This document shows, piece after piece, positions 1-6,569 of a stretch of DNA of 14,263 nucleotides. The notes beneath the pieces were generated by a model. It was not told the DNA's origin and ran no database searches. It was given only the letters and a program-made list of their open reading frames with translations. The stretch's first letter is position 1. Each line of letters begins with the position of its first letter. The position numbers and the translations under genes are program-made. The stretch is from JAYUHK01 sp043767025 (lineage in GTDB: Bacteria > Bacteroidota > Bacteroidia > Chitinophagales > Saprospiraceae): contig JAYUHK010000171.1 of the NCBI GenBank assembly GCA_043767025.1, positions 1-14,263 on the forward strand, in the 5' to 3' direction.

Positions 1-30
1 GTTACTTTTTTCATCAAGGAAAAAAGTGAC
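1..30. repeat. Terminator-like hairpin at window edge
   Basis: Bases 1-12 pair with 19-30 (12 pairs, one of them a G-T wobble at 3/28) around a 6-base loop. The arms read GTTACTTTTTTC and GAAAAAAGTGAC. It could be an intrinsic terminator for a gene left of the window, or one copy of a dispersed hairpin repeat. From memory, hairpins of this GTTAC/A-tract type recur between genes in Bacteroidota, but that is not verified here. The left context is cut off, so the role is undecided. Confidence 0.5.
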
Positions 31-132
31 AAAAACCAAGTCAATAGCTACAAAGCTAAGCTCAAATGAGTAAATTTAAAATGTTTCTGCGTAACATCAG
101 TTATTCAGTTCCAATCAGCAGCGATTTAGGCG

Positions 133-163
133 TTTGAAACGTTATAAAAAAGCACTATAAATG
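133..163 (+). promoter_or_regulatory. Candidate Bacteroidota-type promoter upstream of the lipoprotein gene
   Basis: TTTG at 133-136 is followed after exactly 19 bases by TATAAATG at 156-163. The Bacteroidota consensus is TTTG-N19-TAnnTTTG. The -33 element and spacing fit, but the -7 element matches only its outer bases (TA and TG). If real, transcription would begin near 168, which places it after the ATG at 166 and favours the downstream ATG at 226 as the translation start. Confidence 0.3.
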
Positions 164-225
164 ATATGAAAACTTTTAGTGCAATTTTTAACAAAAATAT
201 ATCAATCGTCTTAAAAAATCAAGTT

Positions 226-714
226 ATGAAACACCTTATTTTTTTGTCTTTTGTCGTCTTATTGCTCGCCTCCTGCAAAAAACACGACTGCGTACCACCG
301 CCTAACAACACAAGCAACTACATAGTCTTTGGTCATTTTTATGGCGAATGTGTTGGCGAAAGTTGTATCGAAACTTTCAAGTTGGACAGCGTCCAAGTAT
401 GGGAAGATACGCTCGATAAATACCTGAACGCACAGAACGGATCAGATTTCAAGGATTTGAGCTTCGTGCCACTCCCTGCGCAAAAATTTGAGCTGGTAAA
501 AGACTTACCTAACTTTTTTCCCAATCAGCTTTTGTCAGACCCTGTCCGCGTATTTGGGCAGCCCGACGCAGCGGACGGTGGCGGTCTTTACGTCGAATAC
601 CACCGAAATGGTATCAACAAACTTTGGCTTTTCGACCAGTCCAAGAGCAATGTTCCAGTCCAGTACCATGCTTTTATGGACAAAATCAATCAAAAAATTG
701 GGCTTTTGCAGTAG
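226..714 (+). CDS. Small exported lipoprotein of unknown function
   Basis: I do not recognise a biochemical function. The 162-residue protein starts with a classical lipoprotein signal: Lys2, a hydrophobic core at residues 4-14, and lipobox L14-A15-S16-C17, predicting lipid attachment at C17. An in-frame ATG 60 bases upstream (166) would put 20 extra residues before the signal, so I chose 226. The mature part has two landmarks: an FGHFYGECVGESC segment (residues 35-47, C42-x4-C47) and FGQPDAADGGG (110-120), followed by an aromatic-rich strand and a final helix. The same order of landmarks is found in the protein at 12891-13451, so the two are homologous. From memory, similar small proteins with an FGQPDA.DGGG-like motif are widespread in Bacteroidota as hypotheticals. 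The gene stands alone; the next start is 80 bases downstream behind its own promoter. Confidence 0.8.
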   Translation: MKHLIFLSFVVLLLASCKKHDCVPPPNNTSNYIVFGHFYGECVGESCIETFKLDSVQVWEDTLDKYLNAQNGSDFKDLSFVPLPAQKFELVKDLPNFFPNQLLSDPVRVFGQPDAADGGGLYVEYHRNGINKLWLFDQSKSNVPVQYHAFMDKINQKIGLLQ

Positions 715-718
715 CTTT

Positions 719-744
719 GAACGCTTGTTGGGTTCGTTTTTTTT
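719..744 (+). terminator. Weak candidate intrinsic terminator
   Basis: GAAC at 719-722 can pair with GTTC at 732-735, and eight T residues follow at 737-744. The stem is only four to five pairs with a 9-base loop, so this is a weak call. It lies just after the lipoprotein stop codon and before the next promoter, where a terminator would be expected. Confidence 0.25.
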
Positions 745-768
745 CTCCAAAAAATAATACTTTATTTG

Positions 769-776
769 TACCTTTG
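769..776 (+). promoter_or_regulatory. -7 promoter element (TACCTTTG) of the deacetylase operon
   Basis: TACCTTTG matches the Bacteroidota primary-sigma -7 consensus TAnnTTTG in all six fixed positions. It lies 18 bases before the ATG at 795, implying a leader of roughly a dozen bases. I see no convincing TTTG at the -33 position. The same octamer occurs upstream of yicC at 10466-10473. Confidence 0.6.
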
Positions 777-794
777 GAAAAAAATTTACGCACC

Positions 795-3338
795 ATGCGA
801 CAGACCAGTCTTAATATTGCTGCATTTTTAGACCAAAAAGTATCACAAAGAAATATTTTTGTGATACTTTTTGTCTTTGCAGTTTTCGCTACTCAAGCCC
901 AAACGCCCCGCAAACCCAACGCAGCCGAACTGTACCAAGCCATCAAAAAGCTGAACGTACTCGGCTCGGTGCTGTATGTGGCGGCACACCCCGACGACGA
1001 AAACACGCGACTGATTTCGTATTTCGCCAACGAAAAAAAATACACTACGACCTATCTTTCTCTCACGCGCGGCGACGGCGGGCAGAACCTCATCGGCTCC
1101 GAGATTCGAGAGCTGCTTGGCGTGATTCGGACACAAGAGTTGCTGGCGGCTCGTGGCGTGGACGGCGGCAATCAACTTTTTTCGCGTGCCAACGATTTTG
1201 GATTTTCCAAAAACGCTGCCGAAACTATGCGCATCTGGGAGAAAAAAGAAGTGCTGGCAGACGCAGTGTGGGCGATTCGCAAACTCCAACCCGACGTTGT
1301 TATCAATCGCTTTCCGACCGATACGACTTTCGATACGCACGGTCATCACACGGCTTCCGCGCTGATTTCGGCAGAGGCTTTCGACTTGGCAGCCGACAAA
1401 AAAGCCTATCCAGAGCAGCTAAAATTCGTTGCGCCTCACCAAGCCAAACGACTGATGTTCAATATTTCGTGGTGGTTTTATGGCAGCAAAGAAAAGTTTG
1501 AAGCCGCCGACAAATCCAATATGTTGGCGATAGACGCAGGCGTTTTTTATCCGTCCAAAGGAAAATCAAACACAGAAATAGCCGCCGAAAGCCGCAGCCA
1601 ACACCGTTGTCAAGGCATGGGAAACACGGGAGTTCGCGGGTCGGAGATGGAATATGTAGATTTTTTGAAGGGCGAAAAACCCAAAAAAGATATTTTTGAA
1701 GGCATCAATACTTCGTGGTCGCGTTTGGGCGAAGTCGCTGTTCCGATTGGAAAATTATTGGCAGAAACCGAACAAAAATACAGCTTCGACAGTCCTGCCG
1801 CCAGCATGCCGAACCTTCTGAAAGCCTACGAAATGATACAAAAGTTGCCCGATAGCTACTGGAAAAATACCAAACTGAACGACTTGCAAGAAGTCATAAA
1901 AGGTTGTATGGGTTTGTATTTAGAAGCTGCTGCGACGGGCGATTTTTCGGCAACTTCTGGGCAATCCGTCGAGATTAATTTAGAAGCCATCAATCGTTCC
2001 AACCTCAAAACCCAACTTAACAGCGTCCGATTTTTTGGTGCCGAAAAAGACAGTTTGCTGCGCAAAGAGTTGGTAAATAATCAGCCGTTCAGGTTGAAAA
2101 ATACCATCACAATTCCACAAAATACGCCTTCTACCAATCCGTATTGGCTCAACGAACACCCCACTATCGGAATGTACCAAGTCGCTGACCAACTGCTGCG
2201 TGGCTTGCCCGAAACCCCGAAACCTACCAAAATTTTGTTCGATTTGACGATTGAAAATACACCAATTCGCTTTCAGACAGAGGTAGTTTTTAAGAAAAAT
2301 GATGTGGTAAAAGGCGAAATGTATCGTCCGTTTGAGATTACGCCGCCTGTGTTTGTCAATCTTTCGAGCAAAGTTTTCATTTTCCCCAACGAAGACGCAA
2401 AACCCGTTTCGGTCGTCATCAAGGCTGCTGCAAACAATATTTCGGGCAGCGTTTCGCTTGCGCACCCAAGCGATTGGCGCATCGAACCTGCTGCAATTGA
2501 CTTTTCGTTGAAAACAAAAGGCGAAGAAAAAACGCTTACTTTTCAGGTTTTTCCACCCAAAAATCAAGGCGAAACCATTATTCGCGCCCAAGCAACCGTC
2601 GGTGGAAAAATATACGACAAAGATTTGACGCTCATTCAGTACGAACATATCCCGACGCAGACCGTTTTGCGCGACGCAGCGGCAAAATTGGTAAGACCCG
2701 ATTTGAAAAAAATGGGACAAAAAATCGGCTACCTCGCTGGCGCAGGCGACGAAGTACCGATTTGCTTGCGACAAATGGGCTACGACGTGACGATGCTGGA
2801 AGAAAACGATATGACGGCAGAAAAATTGAAAAATTACGACGCTATCGTGACCGGAATCAGAGCCTATAATACGGTAGAAAAATTGAAAAATTATCAGCCC
2901 CAACTGCTCGAATATGTAAAAAATGGCGGCACACTCGTCCAGCAATACAACACAAATAGTGGTTTGGTGATGACCGATTTGGGACCGTATCCGTTCAAAA
3001 TTTCGCGCGACCGAGTGACGGTAGAGCAAGCCGAAGTGCGCTTCGTACAGCCCGAAAACGCGGTTTTGAATACGCCCAATAAGATTTCAGCGCGTGATTT
3101 TGAGAATTGGGAGCAAGAACGCGGCTTGTATTTTGCGTCCGATTGCGACAGCCATTATTCGATGCCTTTGAGCTGCAACGACCCCAACGAAAAGCCAAAT
3201 TCTGGCGGACTTTTGATTGCGCCCTACGGAAAAGGCTACTACATCAACACCAGCTATGCGTGGTTTCGGCAGTTGCCCGCAGGCGTAGTCGGTGCTTATC
3301 GCTTGTTCGCAAATTTACTTTCTATCGGAAAAAAATAA
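795..3338 (+). CDS. Secreted PIG-L/LmbE-family deacetylase with C-terminal Ig-like and amidotransferase-like regions
   Basis: This is an 847-residue PIG-L (LmbE-like) metal-dependent N-deacetylase homologue. The family uses zinc to remove acetyl groups from amino-sugar conjugates; the substrate here is unknown. Visible motifs are AHPDDE at 64-69 and H182-G-H-H185, which together supply the expected zinc ligands and catalytic Asp. Residues about 18-35 form a signal peptide ending TQA before Gln36, so the enzyme is exported. The catalytic domain spans about 55-290. A region near residues 530-600 (DWRIEP... then a repeated-strand pattern) resembles a NEW3-like Ig domain. The last ~210 residues (GYLAGAGDEVP onward) look like the glutamine-amidotransferase-like fold often fused to this subfamily. 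The frame is open back to 624, but the promoter at 769 and the family's usual length support 795. The N-region before the signal core is unusually long, and a perfect hairpin (834-873) lies in it. Confidence 0.9.
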   Translation: MRQTSLNIAAFLDQKVSQRNIFVILFVFAVFATQAQTPRKPNAAELYQAIKKLNVLGSVLYVAAHPDDENTRLISYFANEKKYTTTYLSLTRGDGGQNLIGSEIRELLGVIRTQELLAARGVDGGNQLFSRANDFGFSKNAAETMRIWEKKEVLADAVWAIRKLQPDVVINRFPTDTTFDTHGHHTASALISAEAFDLAADKKAYPEQLKFVAPHQAKRLMFNISWWFYGSKEKFEAADKSNMLAIDAGVFYPSKGKSNTEIAAESRSQHRCQGMGNTGVRGSEMEYVDFLKGEKPKKDIFEGINTSWSRLGEVAVPIGKLLAETEQKYSFDSPAASMPNLLKAYEMIQKLPDSYWKNTKLNDLQEVIKGCMGLYLEAAATGDFSATSGQSVEINLEAINRSNLKTQLNSVRFFGAEKDSLLRKELVNNQPFRLKNTITIPQNTPSTNPYWLNEHPTIGMYQVADQLLRGLPETPKPTKILFDLTIENTPIRFQTEVVFKKNDVVKGEMYRPFEITPPVFVNLSSKVFIFPNEDAKPVSVVIKAAANNISGSVSLAHPSDWRIEPAAIDFSLKTKGEEKTLTFQVFPPKNQGETIIRAQATVGGKIYDKDLTLIQYEHIPTQTVLRDAAAKLVRPDLKKMGQKIGYLAGAGDEVPICLRQMGYDVTMLEENDMTAEKLKNYDAIVTGIRAYNTVEKLKNYQPQLLEYVKNGGTLVQQYNTNSGLVMTDLGPYPFKISRDRVTVEQAEVRFVQPENAVLNTPNKISARDFENWEQERGLYFASDCDSHYSMPLSCNDPNEKPNSGGLLIAPYGKGYYINTSYAWFRQLPAGVVGAYRLFANLLSIGKK
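834..873. repeat. Perfect 16-bp inverted repeat inside the signal-peptide coding region
   Basis: Bases 834-849 (CAAAAAGTATCACAAA) are exactly complementary to 858-873 around an 8-base spacer. A G-T and an A-T pair can extend the stem to 18 with a 4-base loop. The right arm ends in CTTTTTG, which gives the element the look of an intrinsic terminator. It lies about 40-80 bases after the start codon of the deacetylase and codes for the QKVSQR...FVILFV stretch. It could be an attenuator, a translation-control hairpin or the remnant of a small inserted repeat. Confidence 0.75.
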
Positions 3339-3342
3339 AAAA

Positions 3343-3483
3343 ATGACAGAAAAAAATCAACCCGTTCAGCACAATGAGCCAGCACCAATTTTGGGAACTT
3401 GGAACAGAATGTACGTCTTCGTCCTCGCATTGCACGCCCTTTTGATAGCCTTTTTTTATTGGCTCACGAAAATATTTTCCTGA
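3343..3483 (+). CDS. 46-residue single-pass membrane protein
   Basis: This short ORF starts with an ATG 5 bases after the deacetylase stop codon and ends in TGA at 3481-3483. Its N-terminal half is polar and Pro/Gln/Asn-rich (residues 1-19). A W20-N-R22 segment follows, then one hydrophobic helix at about residues 24-41 and a short KIFS tail. Arg22 on the N-terminal side and Lys43 after the helix flank the membrane segment. From memory, similar tiny W-x-R-x-Y plus one-helix proteins sit next to sodium:solute symporter genes near PIG-L genes in Bacteroidota. If that is right, this is a small partner of a transporter that is absent from this window. The tight spacing argues for co-translation with the deacetylase. 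Function unknown. Confidence 0.7.
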   Translation: MTEKNQPVQHNEPAPILGTWNRMYVFVLALHALLIAFFYWLTKIFS

Positions 3484-3544
3484 CCCAACTGCGCCACAAC
3501 GCATCGAAAATTTAATTTTTTTAGACCAAAAAATTATAAAAAAA

Positions 3545-4414
3545 ATGTCACAACCAACTGTCATTTGTCTGGGAGAAGTCCTTTGGGATATGCTGCCGAC
3601 GGGAAAAGTCGCTGGCGGCGCACCGATGAATGTGGCTTTTCACCTCAACCAGTTGGGCATCAGCACCGCTATGGTGAGCAAAATCGGCAGCGATGATTTG
3701 GGAAAAGAAATTATTGATTTTTTGAAACAAAAAAACATCAGAACCGACTATCTCCAACAAGACGACGCACACCCAACGGGAACGGTAAAAGTCTGCTTGG
3801 ACGCTAACGGACATCCTTCCTACGAAATCGTGGAAAATGTTGCTTGGGATTATATCGAGGCGACCGAGCAAATTATTCCTCTACTAAAAGCCAGCCGTGC
3901 GCTGGTTTTTGGAACACTTATGGCGCGAAATCCCGTCAGCCGTCAGACTTTGTTGCGCTTCATCAAGGCGGCTCCTGTGAGAGTGTTAGATGTCAATTTG
4001 CGAAGTCCTTTTTTTTCTAAAAAACTGTTGGACGAACTGCTGCCACTCGCACACATCGTAAAAATGAACGACAGCGAATTGGATATTATCGCCGAGTGGA
4101 ACGCAGTAGAAGGCAAGCAAGACGAAAAAATGTCGTGGATAAAATCTCATTATCATACGGAACTTCTCATCGTCACAAGGGGCGAACACGGCGCAATCGT
4201 TTTAGATTCGGCAGGCGAATACACCCAACACAAGGGTTACGAAGTACTTGTAAAAGACACCATCGGAAGCGGCGACGCTTTTTTGGCAAGCTATTTATCC
4301 AAATATTTGCGAAGCGAATCCGTAGAAAACTGCCTTGATTTTGCTTGTCGAATAGGCGCGTTTGTAGCCACACAAAGGGGCGGCACACCCGACTTGCCCG
4401 TATGGGCGTGTTAG
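3545..4414 (+). CDS. PfkB-family carbohydrate kinase, probable fructokinase
   Basis: This 289-residue cytoplasmic sugar kinase most likely phosphorylates fructose to fructose-6-phosphate with ATP. The N-terminal signature GEVLWDMLP...GGAPMNVAFHLNQLG matches bacterial fructokinases of the PfkB/ribokinase fold. The second PfkB signature DTIGSGDAF lies at residues 238-246, and D244 is the expected catalytic base next to the anion hole GSGD. Length is normal for the family and the protein has no signal peptide. It lies 61 bases after the small membrane protein and 46 bases before a GH32 glycosidase, a pairing that strongly supports fructose as the substrate. Other PfkB substrates such as ribose or an adenosine-type nucleoside are less likely given this context. 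I leave out a symbol because several names (frk, scrK, cscK) are used for such genes. Confidence 0.9.
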   Translation: MSQPTVICLGEVLWDMLPTGKVAGGAPMNVAFHLNQLGISTAMVSKIGSDDLGKEIIDFLKQKNIRTDYLQQDDAHPTGTVKVCLDANGHPSYEIVENVAWDYIEATEQIIPLLKASRALVFGTLMARNPVSRQTLLRFIKAAPVRVLDVNLRSPFFSKKLLDELLPLAHIVKMNDSELDIIAEWNAVEGKQDEKMSWIKSHYHTELLIVTRGEHGAIVLDSAGEYTQHKGYEVLVKDTIGSGDAFLASYLSKYLRSESVENCLDFACRIGAFVATQRGGTPDLPVWAC

Positions 4415-4460
4415 GAAGGCGATGAGAAAAGCAAAAAATAATATTACATAAATATTTAAT

Positions 4461-6029
4461 ATGAAAAAAATATTTTTCCTACTGGCAGGCTGCATCTCTG
4501 CTTTTTTTTACCCAAAAAATACTCTGCCGCCGACTGGCGAGCCGCACCGCCCGTCCTTTCACTTCACGCCGCCCGCCAAGTGGATGAACGACCCAAATGG
4601 TTTGGTATTTTTTGAGGGCGAATACCATTTATTTTATCAATATTTTCCAGACTCGACAGTGTGGGGACCGATGCACTGGGGTCATGCGGTCAGCAAAGAT
4701 ATGTTTCACTGGGAGCATTTGCCTATCGCGCTGTATCCTGACTCGTTGGGGTTGATTTTTTCGGGCAGTGCGGTAGTAGATTGGCAAAATACGAGCGGCT
4801 TGGGAAAAAATGGCGCGCCGCCGCTCGTGGCTATTTTTACGCAACACAGTTTGGAAAAAGAACACACTGGACGCACAGATTTTGAAAGCCAAAGCCTTGC
4901 ATACTCCACCGACAAAGGGCGGACGTGGACGAAGTATGCGGGCAATCCTGTCATTCCACACATAGGAAAATATCAGGATTTTCGGGACCCAAAGATAATT
5001 TGGGACAAGGATTCCAAACAGTGGATAATGGCTTTGGCGGTCTATGACCACATCAAATTTTGGGGGTCGAGCGACTTGAAAAATTGGCGAGATTTGAGCG
5101 ATTTTGGAAAAGAATACTCCGCCAACGTCGGCGTGTGGGAATGTCCAGATTTTTTTCCGATGACCGTAGCAGGCAGCGACGAGCAAAAATGGGTGCTTCT
5201 GCAAAGTTTCAATCCCGGCAATCCCAACGGCGGCAGTGGTACGCGGTATTTTGTAGGAAATTTTGATGGCAAAAAATTTACGATTGACCCACGATTTGCT
5301 AAAAATATAGCCAAAAATCCAGCTTGGTTGGACGTTGGACGCGATAATTATGCGGGCGTGACGTGGTCGGACGTTCCGCAAAGCGACGGGCGGCGACTTT
5401 TTTTGGGTTGGATGTCCAACTGGGATTATGCGACCGTCGTGCCGACCAAAAACTGGCGCAGCGCGATGACTTTGCCCCGTCAGTTGGTGTTAAAAAATAC
5501 CGAATTTGGCTACCGAATTTTTCAGCAACCAGTAAAAGAATTTGAACTGTTGCGCGGAGCGGCGTTTTCTTTCAGCAATCAAAAAATATCAGACAGCTGG
5601 AATATTTCCGAAAAATTAGGCATAAAATCCGCCGTTTCGGAAGTGATTTTACAGGTCGAAATACCCGAACAAGACAGCAGTGCCGTCTTCGGAGTCCAGC
5701 TTTCCAACTCAAAAGGCGAAACGTACAGAATTGGGTACGACACGCCCAACAAACAATTTTTTAGCGACCGCAGGAATGCTGGCACCAATAATTTTTCGGA
5801 TAAGTTTGCCGCCAAAACACACGTTGCCACCCGATTGATTGCGGACAAAAAAATAGAACTGCGCTTGGTTTTTGATAAATCTTCTTGCGAACTTTTTGCC
5901 GACGGCGGCGCGACCGCAATGACCGACATTTTTTTTCCGAGTGAAGATTTTGATAAAATAAGTATTTTTACAGACCACCACAGTCGCATTGTCGTACAAT
6001 CGGCTAAATTTTGGACACTAAAAAATTAA
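4461..6029 (+). CDS. Exported GH32 fructan/sucrose hydrolase (levanase/inulinase/invertase type)
   Basis: This 522-residue glycoside hydrolase of family 32 would cleave beta-fructosyl bonds in levan, inulin or sucrose with retention, releasing fructose. All three catalytic motifs are intact: WMNDPNG at 41-47 (nucleophile D44), F174-RDP (175-177, transition-state Asp D176) and WECPD at 226-230 (acid/base E227). The five-bladed propeller occupies about residues 30-345. A C-terminal beta-sandwich follows, recognisable from the YDTPNKQFFSDRRNAG segment and the LFADGG...MTD segment. The N-terminus is hydrophobic with L8-A9-G10-C11, which fits a lipobox, but only ten residues precede the Cys, short for a lipoprotein signal; ordinary cleavage is the alternative. 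Either way export to periplasm or cell surface is likely. The adjacent fructokinase would handle the product. No fructose or sucrose permease is encoded in this window. Confidence 0.93.
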   Translation: MKKIFFLLAGCISAFFYPKNTLPPTGEPHRPSFHFTPPAKWMNDPNGLVFFEGEYHLFYQYFPDSTVWGPMHWGHAVSKDMFHWEHLPIALYPDSLGLIFSGSAVVDWQNTSGLGKNGAPPLVAIFTQHSLEKEHTGRTDFESQSLAYSTDKGRTWTKYAGNPVIPHIGKYQDFRDPKIIWDKDSKQWIMALAVYDHIKFWGSSDLKNWRDLSDFGKEYSANVGVWECPDFFPMTVAGSDEQKWVLLQSFNPGNPNGGSGTRYFVGNFDGKKFTIDPRFAKNIAKNPAWLDVGRDNYAGVTWSDVPQSDGRRLFLGWMSNWDYATVVPTKNWRSAMTLPRQLVLKNTEFGYRIFQQPVKEFELLRGAAFSFSNQKISDSWNISEKLGIKSAVSEVILQVEIPEQDSSAVFGVQLSNSKGETYRIGYDTPNKQFFSDRRNAGTNNFSDKFAAKTHVATRLIADKKIELRLVFDKSSCELFADGGATAMTDIFFPSEDFDKISIFTDHHSRIVVQSAKFWTLKN

Positions 6030-6035
6030 CTTTCC

Positions 6036-6548
6036 ATGCCAACGCCATCAACTTTTGACCCCAACTCGCCAGAAGTACAAAAAGCCATTCGACGGCTCAA
6101 TTCGAGATTTTTGATGAATGTTTTTTTTCTGACCAAACTTCCGTCCGCTGCTTTTATGGGCTTGCGCGTGGCGGCGTGCGACCATTTGGAGGCAAGTATT
6201 TCGCTACCGTTTAGTTGGCGGTCAAAGAATCCGTTTCAGTCCATTTATTTCGCTGCGCAATGTGCTGCCGCTGAAATTTCTACTGGTTTGCTGGCTCAAA
6301 TCGCGCTCCAACGCCCCGAAAAAATATCCATGCTCGTGGTCAAATTTGAAGCTGAATTTTTGAAAAAAGCCGATTCGATGGCTACTTTTACCTGTTCGGA
6401 CGGCGCGGCGGTCATCGCAGCCGTCGAGAAAGCCGTTGCGAGCGGCGAAGGACAAACGGTTGCGATGACTTCGGTTGGGACGATGAAAAACGGCGAAATA
6501 GTTTCTAAAATGATTGTCACATGGTCTTTTAAAAAGAAAAAAATTTAA
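6036..6548 (+). CDS. DUF4442 hotdog-fold protein (putative thioesterase-like)
   Basis: The 170-residue protein matches the DUF4442 family. It shows the characteristic KLPSAAFMGLRV segment (34-45), the SLPFSWRSKNPF turn (56-67) and the small-residue-rich helix QSIYFAAQCAAAEISTG (68-84). These belong to the central helix of a hotdog fold like that of PaaI-type acyl-CoA thioesterases. Whether the protein hydrolyses acyl-CoA is not established, and I see no separate motif that settles it. It is cytoplasmic, lacks a signal peptide and ends in a basic KKKKI tail. The start lies 6 bases after the GH32 stop codon and 21 bases precede the next gene, so it is probably transcribed with both neighbours. 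No metabolic link to fructan use is evident. Confidence 0.88.
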   Translation: MPTPSTFDPNSPEVQKAIRRLNSRFLMNVFFLTKLPSAAFMGLRVAACDHLEASISLPFSWRSKNPFQSIYFAAQCAAAEISTGLLAQIALQRPEKISMLVVKFEAEFLKKADSMATFTCSDGAAVIAAVEKAVASGEGQTVAMTSVGTMKNGEIVSKMIVTWSFKKKKI

Positions 6549-6569
6549 TACTATAAATACACATACAAA

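Noticed and set aside
166..225. Earlier ATG for the left lipoprotein
   Set aside because: It would add 20 residues before a well-formed lipoprotein signal. The candidate promoter at 133-163 would also start transcription at or after this ATG.
624..794. Upstream extension of the deacetylase reading frame by 57 codons
   Set aside because: The extension overlaps the end of the lipoprotein gene and the promoter element at 769-776. It would also put the signal peptide about 75 residues inside the protein.
1980..3029. Long open frame (349 codons) on the minus strand opposite the deacetylase gene
   Set aside because: Its predicted protein is Phe/His/Arg-rich with no motif, and it lies wholly within a clearly coding region on the plus strand. 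It is a shadow frame of the biased codon use.
4629..5381. 250-codon minus-strand frame opposite the GH32 gene
   Set aside because: It overlaps the catalytic motifs of an intact GH32 enzyme and has an Arg/His/Ile-rich composition without any domain pattern.
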